Positions 21,534 through 37,200 of a stretch of 64,000 nucleotides of DNA are shown one piece after another. Below the pieces are notes generated by a model, which saw nothing but the letters and a program-made list of their open reading frames with translations, was not told the DNA's origin and searched no databases. A program made the translations under genes and the position numbers. The DNA comes from Phaeoceros laevis. Lineage: Eukaryota > Anthocerotophyta > Anthocerotopsida > Notothyladales. The stretch lies in the NCBI GenBank assembly GCA_049999765.1, contig JBNGIQ010009072.1:1-64000 (forward strand). Direction: 5' to 3'. Positions within the stretch are counted from its first letter, which is position 1; the number at the start of each line of letters is the position of its first letter.

Positions 21534-23064
21534 CAGCACACACGGTTGGTGACAGGGGGCCGTACCAGCAATCGCAATCCTCAACCTAATTCAAACACCC
21601 ATTAAAAAGGACCTTGGAGACAGATGACAAGCTGCAATAGTTACCACTGCCTGGAGAGCTGAAGCAGTCATCTTCACTACGGCAGCCCTAGCCAGCTTCA
21701 CAGGTCATCCATCACCTGGAAAGCAACAGCACAAGGAACTTCAATACACCCTCCGTGCAGAAACACGGTCCACTTCTCATCCTGAATCACATCACTCCAA
21801 AGTTGCGCTAACATCAGTTCTCTCACCTGGTCCGTGGGAACGCCTGAGCTGGTCTAGGCCTCGGTCAGCCACAGTATGCCTGCAGAAACCAACGGAGTCG
21901 CATGCTTTGCCACAATTGCGTCGTCCACCCGGCCAAACCCCAAACCCTACGCTTCCCGGTCTCTCGTCAGATTGCGGTTCCCCAAAATCTGCGCCTGGCG
22001 TTTGCCAATGCAACTGCGCTTTCCCCTCGCCGCGGCAAACACGCAGGCCAGGATTGCCCTCTGCTGCTTGATCCGCGGTCGGTTTCGGGAGCGCCTGCCT
22101 CCTCACACTTGTGCTAACCGTAGCGATGCTGCTGCTCAGGACTGGCAGAGAGGATTCAGAACCGACACGGCGGATGAACAGGCGAGTAGATTATGGGTGA
22201 GAGGGGCCACATGGCGCACCCTGTGCGGCGAGGCGACGGTGGACTAGCAGCTGCCGTCACTACACCTGCACTCCGGTTCAAGCATGCGTTCCGCCTTCGG
22301 ATTTCTGAGTGGATAGATTATGTCCGATACCGGCACCTCCAGTACTCGGTTGACTCACCGCTTTCACGAGGTTTCCGCCAATGATGCACTCATCCTGATA
22401 TGCTTTAGTCCCGCCCGTGTAAGTACAAACAACATGATTGCGTTAAGAATTAAGTGCTCAAATGTTCCGAACTAACTACTTTCCACATCAGGCAGCCGCA
22501 CTTAATTACAGGCCCGGTCTGTCCACGACTACTCCGGTTGCCACCTGACTTGGTAACTGCATCCACAGGTCTACAGCTGCTCGCTCCGCTGTCGTAAAGG
22601 ACATCTATGCATCAGTACATCGTGCCATTCTTCAAGCCAAAGCGCATGTTGGGCGATAGCGAGAACCTACCACGTACAGCTCAACCATCCAATTTGCTTT
22701 CGATTCCCGAAAAGGCGCTGGAGCTGCTACAACCTGCAGACCCCTCCGTCCGAAAGAGTGCGTAAGGAGCAAGCAGCCCAGGCGGCAGCCGGTTCGCCTG
22801 AACATGTAACAGATTGATCAACACAGCCCTCTAAAAAACACATCAAGTTTGTGAGTTCTGAGATGAAAAGATGCGTAACCTTTGCGCTCTTGCACTGAGA
22901 AGTGTACGAGGAGCAGATGCATTGGATCCAGAAACGATCACGATATCAATGGTTTTGGAGCATACGTCAAGGTTGGCATCTTGGTCAACCTACACAGTGA
23001 AGGCACATCGTCAGTACATGTTGACTAACTCTGGGGCACGATCAAAACAAACAGGGCAGGTGGC
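21534..23064. other. Intergenic, no gene seen
   Basis: Open frames here have no recognisable motif and no splice logic. Probably 5' flank of the membrane protein gene and 3' flank of NRPC1. Confidence 0.5.
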
Positions 23065-26247
<3,183 letters not shown>

Positions 26248-26347
26248 NNNNNNNNNNNNNNNNNNNNNNNNNNNNNNNNNNNNNNNNNNNNNNNNNNNNN
26301 NNNNNNNNNNNNNNNNNNNNNNNNNNNNNNNNNNNNNNNNNNNNNNN
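26248..26347. other. Assembly gap (100 N)
   Basis: 100 N, probably a gap of unknown size, placed inside or just upstream of an NRPC1 exon. The sequence after it does not look like RPC1. Confidence 0.9.
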
Positions 26348-27454
26348 CCTTGTTCTGGGCGGGAAGAGTGAGGCGCACAGGACGACGACCTACATCAGAG
26401 TTCTGCCCTAAACCCTCATTGTGATAAAAACGTTAATGGTATAATACATAAAATACGTGTAATACGTTAATTTTTTATACCGGAATATATATATTATACA
26501 ACGATTCTGAAGCGACTTAAAATAAGAAGCGTCGAAAGAAATGCATCGTTCGAAATAAAAACGTTGCCGTAAAAAACGTCTCCGTAACTATGAGCCATCT
26601 CTTGAATTCTCTTCCATTTTTCTTAGAATAACTTACACAGCATCTCACGGCATGGAAGATGACTCTTTGCTCTGAAAAAGTTCAAAATCATTCCCAATCA
26701 ATACGTGTTAAGTACTGATGTCGATCTCGGTTGCACAAAGTCATGGCTGTCTTTGAATGTGCTCCTCGGCAATGTACTTCAAATTTGAATGCAATGCGAG
26801 CACCTGTCCGTCTCACCATCTCCATCTACAGCGAGAAACGATAGCAGGTGATGCGTTATTTCGAAGGATTTAAACTCCTTTTCATCAAGCTCCTTCCAGC
26901 CATGCCCGATTATGGCGATGGCAACTAAATCAGATCTGTTGAGCTAATAGTTCCCTACGCCATACTAATCTACGATTCCAAAAAGAGCTCAAGTTTGACA
27001 GTCTTGCTGCCTGTTGCGACCGAGTCCCCGGAAAGCAAGCCAGTGCTGAAGTTGATTGGGTCTGTTTGCTGAAGGGCAAAAAGAGGTGTGACGAGTCAGG
27101 CTAATCAAGGGCCCCCCATTGGACCTGCAACCATTTCGCGTCATGAGCAGTACATCCAACAAGTCCAGACACGCTGAAAATAGCCATGGGCAAAGAAAGT
27201 CTCACCACATGATGTACCTGAGGTGTCGCCTTACCACTGCTGGGCTGCCGACCTGGGCTCCAGTGAAGTTCGATACACTCTTTCGACATCCAGCTCCCAG
27301 AAAACCCCCCTTAGCCTCAGGTCTATGTGTCAACTGATATACTAGGGCACCAGACAAATCCGACAGCCCCAATACCGATAGTTTCTAGCATTCAAGACTG
27401 TGGCGGTATCACAGTAGCCACAGAAGGTGGCAATGTTGTCATGTACATAGGCAT
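26348..27454. other. AT-rich stretch, no gene seen
   Basis: Contains several ATACG/TAATACGTTAA runs and A/T homopolymers near 26420-26600. The missing NRPC1 N-terminal exons are not found here. Confidence 0.6.
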
Positions 27455-30400
27455 CTAACTGTCCTGAGAAGCCTGTGAGTTTTCGCTGGACATCTGCAAG
27501 ATTCCACGAAGTTGCAGATACGGATTTTCCAGCAGCTTTTCATTGTTGCTCTGTTCAAAATGCTCTGGTTAGTTTTGACCCTTGAAAACCTCTCTGCAGC
27601 AAACGCTCAAAAGGAGCACTGGAGCTGGCTAGGTGCTTCTAAAGACTGCTTAAACACGTTAATCACCTGCTGAGCTTTGAATACAAGGTTGTGGAGCATC
27701 CGCTGGTACTCATCTGGTTCTTCAGTCATCATTCTCTGCAAACGCATGTCAGCAATTGCAGAAGTTGCACGTGCTACTAGCTGCACAAGTATGGCTCAGC
27801 TGGAAACATGAGACTACCTTCAGCAGAAATTCCGAGGTATAGTATGCGATACGAGCGTCTGAATCGTCCAGCAATGACCTGTTGTCAATATATACATAAA
27901 ATGCACAGGCAGGAGTCATCATCCCAACCAAACTTTAGCGCCAACCAATTGAGAATATATACAACACTGGTGGCCTTTTAGTAGAGTTTCTGCAGCAGTT
28001 AGTCTCAGGACTGATGTGATGCTAACCTGAAAAATTTTTCGCCCCCAACTTCATCCAATGCCGCCGGATAGGCTGTACATTTTCCAATGAGTAACAAAAG
28101 CAGAGCAGCCCTCACATCACTTGCTCCACCAGGTACGCTTCCCCTTCCCCCACTCCCAACAGCCACACCAAGTGCAACCTCATTGGCGGAAACTTCAGAC
28201 AGCTCAATCAGTGGCCAATACAGGAGCGGTGTTGGCATGTTGCCTACTAAAATTTTTGGCACAGCAGCCTGTCCACTGAGCAGCAACGACGCCCATGAGC
28301 TGCTACTTCCTTGATTGTGCCTACCAGAATGCGCAGTATTCCCTGTTCCCCCAATCATGCCTTCTTTACTACTTTGTCTCTGCTCTGTTTCGTTCAATGT
28401 TGAGAAATACACGTCCTGCCTTATAGTACTGTCACCAATCTGGTTTCCACCCAAAACTGGTACCTGTCCAGTAAGACTGCCACTGTTTGAGGGTGCAGAC
28501 GGAGGTGCACATATTACACACAGCTGAGAGAACATCATGTTGCACATCTGCAGCCATAGCAACGTAGCAACTTAGTCATGGCAGAGTTCAACCGAGTTAA
28601 AGAGATCCACCAAATCATTGTAAATGCAGGAGATCAAGGTATTTGAGAAGTGGACATCTTTGCGATGGCATACCTTTAAAATGTTGACACTGTCCTTTTC
28701 TCTTGCAGATATAACTTGCCAAAGAGCTCCAATCATTAGGCCTTGCAATGCAAGTGCTCGTTCCTGGGATCCTAACTTCCTTGTAGACTCTACGTTTGTG
28801 TCTTCTTCTCCTGTGTTTGTATGTGAGGTCTCGCTGTCCCAACCTGGTTTCTGACATTGCAGCAGAAGCTTCTCTATAACAATAATAAAGCCCAGGCGGA
28901 TTTGCGGGGATTTCGACTTGAGTAGTCCACACAGGAGGCGAACAGCCGGAGAGATCGTGGGAGAGTTCCTTTCAAGCTGACGCAGAAGAACATGTGTATG
29001 CTTTAGACCTCCTTTGGCCATTTCTGCCAGGAGGAGGTCCAGCAACCAGGTGTAGCCATTATGCCTGTAGGATGGTCGAGGGGAGTGGAGGAGGGCATAA
29101 AGAGTAGCCCATGCTCTTGACGCCGCTGCAAAATCAAAATCATTACTGAAGCCCAGGGAGCCACTTGGAGCTGTGTTGAAGCCTCCAGGCGACATTGTTG
29201 CTGGGACTAGCTCAAGGAACTCTGACTCCAAATGCGAGTATGTGGCCGCAAGCATGTCTAGTGAACCAGCCACTTCTTCCAATAGCTGCACACCACGAAC
29301 ACACTTAAGAACATAATGCGGGACAGAGCTGTTAGGGACGTGGAACGTACAAAGTTCATCCAAATATGTTCATAGCCATACCATCCCATTAAGACGATTG
29401 CTAGTAATATCTCTTGACATGGCTGTGGCAATTGACTTCGCAACACCAACCCCCACTCCATGCAGCCCTTGCTTGAAAGCAAGAGCCATGCATTCAGGGG
29501 CATCAGCCAGTGAAAGAGCTGTTGCCACAGCCTGAATCTCTTCGATACTTGGTACTGGTTTACCCACCATGTCGCCCCTGTTGTTGATTTCATGTAAGAC
29601 AAAATCAAAAATCACGGAAAACAGGTTACGTTTAGCTTCAGCTGTCTTCGCTCTTGCAAACTGCGACAGGACGTTCAAAAGAGCACTGTCAGACAAACAC
29701 TTTGAGATGGTTACAGATCTGACACTGCTTCTGTATGACCCTAGTTGTAGCATGATACACGATCTAGCCGTTTTACCTCGACACAGATACACTCAATACC
29801 ACCCAACATATCCAGTTGCTCCATATCAAACGACAGTTTGCTGGACTTGGAGGCTTTCGACATATCAGGCAATTTGTACAGCATATTCGTCAGAACTCGA
29901 ACCAGTCTGCTGTGTACTTCATCAGCCCAGGCCTTCTCCCAGCTTATTTCCAGCATCACTCTGAAGACCTGTGTTAAGGGACACATCGACAAATTAGCAC
30001 CTTATGGGTATGGGTATGGTCCAGGTTGAACATAAAATTGTTGAAGCAGAGAAACGTACTCATCCTATGAACCCAGGGCAACCATAATTAGAGCTGGAAT
30101 GCACTCATTTAAACATTTGGGACTCACATAGTCCTTACCCTAATGTCAACTGCTTGCAGGCGGTCACGCCGTATTTGCCCACGGTCGCAGACCAGATACA
30201 GAAGACAGCTCAAAGCTGATGCCCAGACAGTCTCTTCCATCTCTTCGGACTGCACATCAGCGACCATGTATGCATATAAGTGAAGTAGATAACACAATGC
30301 CTCATCTCCTGAAGCCTATAGTCCAGATCATGACACACACAGCAATTACCTGATAGAGGAAAAGCATCATCTCGCACAAGATGTCAAGGAGCCAGGCCTC

Positions 30401-33400
30401 AAATTGTCCCACAGCTTCTGGAGTTCTTTGTCCAGAACTGTTATTGGCCTTCATGACATCTGGAGATCCTGAGACTTCACCTGGAAGGTGTCTTTCACCA
30501 GCTCCATTTTGGTCACCTCCCAAAATTTTACCTGAGGCACTGCGGAGTGTTGATCCTATCTCCCCACCGATTGCATTCTCCTCACCAGGCATTGGTTCCA
30601 ACAGATGTGCATGGACTCCCAAATTCAGCACCAAATCAAACGCTCGGATTCGAACTGCCACAGCTGATGAGCCAAGCATACCCTGAGAGATGAGACAGTC
30701 ATGATAGCAGCTCAAGATTCATACACAACGGCAAAACGTAGCACTTTCTTAAAGAGCTGCTGTTTGCCTCTCGTACCTGTAACACATACAAAGCTATTGG
30801 TGCTGCAGTTCGGGCGTCTGCCATGTACCTGCAGGCAACCACCCCCTCAGTGCATGCTACCCAACCAGAAGGTAGGAAATGACCACCAGCGGCACAACTG
30901 TTCTCTTACATATTTATTAGTAGCTTAATAAGCACAGTTGCTGCCACATCTGCTGCATCCATCCCAAGCTTTCCTGCCTGGTTGCTTGCAAAAGCTGGAC
31001 CCACAGTTGGTGCATTCAGGTTCAACCCTGGTACTTCTGTACATACAGCGGCAATCACCTCCTCCATTTCAGCCTCGGTAAGTCGCAGAGGCTGCTGCTC
31101 ACTGACAATCACAGCAAACACACAGCGATGAGGTAAGCATGGTGATACTTCAATGGAACGAAGACCCTCATCTATGGACTTATCTTGCCTCCCATCAAGG
31201 TACAACTCTCAGTATGCAAGCGATATTTGCAACCCTGAATGGCAATGGCACATTGTTCGGCGTGTCATGAAATGCATGCAGCACCCAGTTGATGCCTTGT
31301 AATTAAGAGGGAAAGACGTGGTTGTACATTACACCTGTAATATCTGTACTGAAACAAAGGTCGAGGTCGCCGCCGCAAGGTGCTCACTGGACCTCGTACC
31401 GTACTGGGGCTCGCCTCTGCATCCCTGCAGACCAAAATCAAGTATCTCTAAATACAATACTTGTGTATGCTGAAAGGTTCCCACTGTCAAGTAAAACGGA
31501 CAACTCTTTTGTTCCAGCAGTAACACTGTCTACTATCAGAAGTCACCAAAGGCAGTAATTCACCAAATGTGCCAACCCACCATCCAGAAGAGAAAGCACT
31601 AGCTCTTTTTGCAGCCGCAATAGCACGCTGATGGGACTTTGCAGCTGATGCATCAGCAACTGTGGTTATGGTTGAAGACCGAAAAAGCTGTTGTTCAGCA
31701 TCGAAGTCCGAGCTCTGCTTCTTGTCACCATTCTCTACTTGCCATGTACCTACCCCTTTATCAGGACCCCGGAAATACAGTGTTGCAGCGCCTTGCTCCA
31801 CAAGATTTTGCATCCGCTGGACATGTGGCCTTGCAATACCCCCACTACTTGGCCCATAACATTCTATTAGCATTGTGGAGACAAACTACGACCACAATGT
31901 TTAACTAAACAGTACAAAGCTGCGAGGAGGATACTCAGCAAATATTCAAATGAGGACACATGCTATGCCACACACCTGTCCATCATGATTGGAGAGGGAG
32001 CCCACACCTGTTGCTCCTTACCACCGAGCCAGGACCACTTAAATACGTTGGTAGCCAGAAATTCCTCATCCTCACTGTCTGCACCTGCCAATCTTAGTGC
32101 TGTCATTGCAGCAGCCTTTGCTGCCATCTGCTCTTCTGAAACGGCCCTCTCCGACATCCCTCCAACTCCATACCGAGTCCTACTTCTCAATGAATTTAAA
32201 GCAGGTGAAAGCGGTTTTGCTAACACCGGAAAGCTGCTCTTGTATCTAGATAGCTGAAAGGAATACGACGGAAGATGCCTAGCCACAAGTGAACGGATGT
32301 AGACCAAGGACTTCACAAGAGTTGCCGAACCGACTGCTGGGTTTTGGCCACCAGGCAACGCCATTTTCCACATAACAGGCGGCTCCAGTGCAGGTTCTAG
32401 CACTGGACGATATTGATCCCCAGTTACTGCATTCAGCTCAGCAATGAGGCCCGCACAAAAGTTGTCAATCTGCTGAAGTGTAGGGTCTTGGGGGATGTAT
32501 CTGTCAAGGGAGAAAAAAGATGTTGAGATCTGCCACTGAGTAGTTCCTCCCCACCTCCCCAAGAAACTTGCAGTTTGTTGAGCATTTAACACTATCTCAA
32601 TGCATGCTCAAGGATAGAAATTGACCTGAAAAGATATTTCTTCAGAAGGGCAACACACTTGGGAATAACTGGAGGACTGTCATAGAGTAGCGTTAGAAGG
32701 GCATGTGCCTGCTTACAGCAACTGGATGGAAAGGGTGCCTGTACTTAGCTACGTCTTAATGTGAAGAAAACATGTACCTACGATCTCGTTCAGCAACAGC
32801 ATGATCCAAAACAGCAGTATATGCAGAGTCTCTGGTGCTCGAAGTTGCGAGATAATCCTGCCAAGTCATTTATTCAGTTATATTGAGTCCAATTGTTGGC
32901 CACTCTAACATACTATTCCCGCGAATATTAGAATACCAGCATACGAAACGGGTCAGTCATCACAAGTTGGTATCAAGTCCAGAGTCCACCAAACACGTCG
33001 ATATAGACGCTTAGCGCAGAGATTCCTGCATTTACCATCTCACATGCAATCATGGGAGAATACCACATATGAACAAACCCTACCTCGAGAGTGCGCACAG
33101 CTTCGGAGGAAAAAACTGACTGAGCTCCATGAAGTCCTGATGATAGGCAGTCTGCTACTGCCCGACGCAAAGGCTCTGGGTGCTTCCGCTGCTGAGGCCT
33201 TTGTCTATGCGATACCACCAAGCTCAACCTGGATAGCCCTACTTCCCTTCTGCCTGTTCCCCCAGTAGGAACTTTGGATGTTTCCAAAGTCCTGGTACCC
33301 ATCGATCCGTTTGTCCACTTCCTCCTCAGCTAGCGCACAATACTTTGACAGCACAAGCTGTTCCTAAACAGCACAGGACTAACCTGGGCTAAGGGCAAGG

Positions 33401-33769
33401 AGCCCTCTCCAACCTGGCAAGCAGCAATCGAGGATCTGCATTATTCGCGGGGGCCCGTGGTGGCGCGGAGCCATCCACAGGCCCCGCTCTCGCAGAACCT
33501 CTGCTCGTTACCGCAATTCCGTTCCACAGTGCGAGAACGTAGTGGGGAACTGCATCAAGGTCGGCCTCCTGCTTCAGTTTCAAGCGTGCAATCGCCCCGA
33601 CAAGGACATGCAAGTTCACTGCCTGGGCGGCTCGATCAGCGAGACAATCGCGCGAACACCTGGAAGCTGCAGGTCGTTGGATTCCGCCTACACTTGCGGC
33701 CCAGCTCGTCGAGCTCTGAGGGACAGTTGTCAGCAGCTGAACAAGGAGTACTTGGAGAAGCGTGGACAT
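27455..33769 (-). CDS. Large conserved plant protein of unknown function (ARM-like, At3g12590 type)
   Basis: Many exons on the minus strand. Recognisable blocks in order: MSTLLQVLLVQLLTTVPQ at the start, RRAVADCLSS, IPQDPTLQQIDNFCAGLIAE, LVKSLVYIRSLVARHLPSYS, NVFKWSWLGGKEQQ, GLNLNAPTVGPAFASNQ, LNLGVHAHLLEPM, AVATALSLADAPECMALAF, RHNGYTWLLDLLLAEM, LLYWPLIELSEVSANEVALG, SLLDDSDARIAYYTSEFLLK, then EPDEYQRMLHNLVFKAQQ and SNNEKLLENPYLQLRGILQM before TAG. From memory these resemble a plant-specific family of about 1200 residues (At3g12590-like) with armadillo-like helices. That match is a recollection, not a search. Function is unknown. Another in-frame ATG is at 33853, and exon 1's donor is uncertain. 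Confidence 0.7.
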
Positions 33770-34271
33770 TGGTTTATCAGAAAGTGTTACACTGCGTTGT
33801 GGAGTCCCGGACAGCCTATATACCCCACATCGGAAGTGGGAAACAGTGCACATCAACCTGACTACTTAGTCTAGAGGCTCCACAGTAACAATTGATCCTT
33901 CCAAAACTTAGGTTTTGCAAGTCATGATGAGTGGATCCAGCTCGCGATTGCGTGAGCTGTGCCCGCCCCAAACTACCTTGTTACACTAGGGCACTAGACC
34001 ACATCTGACCCCACTTGCAAAAGCCAGAGTTTCTGGAAGAGCCTGATATATAGCTATATTTGATGTAACATAAAAGTGTGCTATTGTGAATCAAGTTTAA
34101 GTGCAACGCGTAATCTAGAACGCTTAGCAAGGCTCGAAAAAAGCCTGATGGAGACTCTGCAAAGCTTAATTTGTAGAACTTCATGTGTAAACAGTTTCTC
34201 AATCGAGTGCAACTGCAAATTGTTCGTAAGGCTCAAATTGAAGTTTGAATCTGCCGTTGACGACTTGGAAG
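33770..34271. other. Intergenic, no gene seen
   Basis: Short space between two minus-strand genes: promoter of the ARM-like gene and 3' end of OXP1. Nothing else is visible. Confidence 0.5.
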
Positions 34272-37200
34272 TCAATCCAAAGAGCCAGATACATCTTCTC
34301 CCCAGCCTCCTCCTCCAGGAGTTAGGATCTGCAAACGCTCTCCGGCTTTAACGGCAACCGTGTTCTTCCCTGGAAAGTTACATGATGAGAAGAAACGCGC
34401 ATATTGCTGATCACTAAAGCATGATGCGAATTACATGACCAGGGAGGCAAGAAAGTACCTCCCAGAGAGACTTGACGTCCATCTGCTTTAAAGAGAAAAT
34501 TTTGCCCCCGGGCCCCGTTCTTCCCACCAGCTAGCCCTCCAGGAGAATGCACACGTCGCTCTGAAAGAATGGACACCTGCTCCCAGCAGAGCATGGAGCT
34601 GAGTAACCGGGAGACTCACAGACGCAGATACGGATGGACTTTGACAGCTGAAGAGGCTTACGATCACAGGTTTTCGAAACTCTATTTCTCGGATCACTCC
34701 ATCTCCACCTCGGTGTTTGCCGGCACCTCCACTTTTTGCCCGCAGCCCGAACCTGTGCAGGAGAACCTGCAGTAAAAGCATTCCTGCTCAGAGGTAGGAT
34801 TCCAGAGGTACATGCAAGGATGTCCAGATCAAGCTCTGGTGTTGACATACTGGATATCGCTGCTCAAAGATCTCAGGATCAGTCATTCGAGTGTTGGTCA
34901 TATGAACTTGGACCCCGCTAGTACCATCCCATGTTGGTCCGGCACCGCTACCACCGGCAATTGTCTCATAGTAGCCGAACGTCTTGTCTCCAAACGTGAG
35001 GTTATTCATGCAGCTGCCCAAGAACCAACTGTCCCTTAGCAGGAAGAAAGTAGCCTTGTCGAGGGGAACGGCAAGAGAGGTACAACTCACCCTTGTGAGC
35101 ACGCACAGGCTTGGAAAGCTGTGAGCACCACATCAGTAACTCGCTGAGATGTCAACACATTACCCCCAACAACTGCTGCCTTGTCACTTGGAGAAAGTAG
35201 ACTCCCTTTAGGGATGCGAATAGAGACAGGAGCCAGGCAGCCCTGGTTGAGGGGAATGTCCACATCCACCTAATAAAGTTACATGAGACACATAGTTAAC
35301 CTGTTATGCCTGCTCCACCCCATAGATCGGCAATTTTCAAGACAGAAAAGGCATTTGTATACCAGACAGCGCAAACAATATATGATAGCAGCAGCAGTCA
35401 CTGCCTCTGGTGCATTCCAGTTTCCGTAGACCTGCAATAGTTTTAGATGAGGTACGAACATCAAACACAGCTTTCTAGATGAGGTACGATCATCATCAAA
35501 CACAAACTTCCAATCATACAGAGCCTGAGACACCCACCTCTGAGCTTGTTCCCTCAAAATCAAAACTGGCTTCACCATTCTCCCCATCGATGCTTAGCTT
35601 CAAATGAATTGCAGAACCATCGTCCATGTAGTCCTCAGCCTCCAGGACAACCAACCTCCCAGTCTGAGTTGAGTCCTTCTGCTGCTTTGCGGCCTGATGT
35701 GCTATGGACTTGAGCATCTCTCGTACTGCAGCTTCGGCATTGACCTACACAGTCACCCAGCGATTCACTTCCGCCAACCTCGGTTTCTGATGGCCAGCAA
35801 CAATATACTTCTGTGTCCTACGCATTGGTCACATGTTCCGTAGCAGTCACCTGTACGTGGTGCATGTATGCTTGCACAACTTCCAACCCATACTGCTGAA
35901 TAAGCTCTCCAATGAGGACGATACCCCTTTGATTGGCTGCAACCTATTTGAACAACCACGTGGTAAATTATCCCGTAAAGCAGGGTGGTGCTTAACCCTC
36001 CATTTACAAACCTGTGCTCTAAGATCCGACAAGTTATCTTCTATCCTCCTTGTTCCGGGTATCGGTTCCCCGTTATTGTCCCCCTCATCATCATGCGTTT
36101 CCCTTTGTAGGATCTGCACAATTCCTTCCTCCTGGAAGAAAAACGAGACCTCCAAATGTTTTAGCTGCTTGCTTCTGACGAACACAACTTTCCAACAAAA
36201 AAGGATGCTGCATAAGCCACTAGCCTGAAATACACCATTCTCAACAAGCTTGAAGGCTTTTATGGCTGCTCCTTCTTCCCAGATGGCTTTTGAGAACGGC
36301 GGCATGCTGCATTCAACCACGACGCAGGCCTTAGGTCGTACTTGTAAATTAGATTCTGAAAGCGGACACCCTCGTTGTGTGTCCACACCTGCCAGGCGTT
36401 ATGCCACCTATCTCGGCGTGGTGCCCTCTACTTGCGACAAAGAAAATTAGTTTCCCTTGGTCAAAAACCTGAACAACCAGCATCCGCTCAGCAGTTACCA
36501 CCCAATTACAACTGGAAATCACATCTATTTTTGGGAAATCTTTACGGGAAATCGGCCACAAACCGGAGTTATAACAGTTATATCTGGAAGATGGCTCCCT
36601 CCACAAGCCGGATGGTTGGTTACGAGTACATCTCCTTCCCTAAGATCTTGGCCCCTGAAGTTGGACAACTGAAGCTTTCTGGTCAACAAATCTCCAAAAT
36701 ACACAGATACAGTGGCTTCTATATGAAGCATGAGCGTGTTGCATGAGGCTTGAACCATGACACTGTTTTCTGAGTTGAGAGAGGAGCTTGCCAATGACTA
36801 TATTGCCAGCGTACAGTGCTTGACATTGCTCCCAAATGAACTGGTACGTGGGGAGCATTTGCCACAAGACCACCATCTGGACTGAACAGAGCACAAGAAA
36901 AATCAAGGCGCTCCTGCAACAGCCAGTTCACATCAACGTAAGGTCTCCTGAACTTTAAGGAGGGCAGAATACTCACCTCTTGAGAGCAAACATAAAATCT
37001 TCTTTAATGGGGTTTGCTCCACTGACCTTGATGTTGGTGGATATGGAGGTCCGCTGAAGTGTCCGTCCCATTTGTTCGGCTATGCCCATGAACCTATTAT
37101 TGAAGATTGAAAGTTGGACGACATCTGCCTTCAGATCTAATTTACCCGAATCCAGTGCCGGTGTTCCCACCTCTATACGGATGTTCCCGTGCTCAGTAAT

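Noticed and set aside
21792-22384. Possible gene in the 21.8-22.4 kb open frames
   Set aside because: Frames on both strands are open by GC bias, and no family motif or splice pattern supports either.
28087-28527. Plus-strand ORFs opposite the ARM-like gene
   Set aside because: They mirror well-supported minus-strand exons and have no motif.
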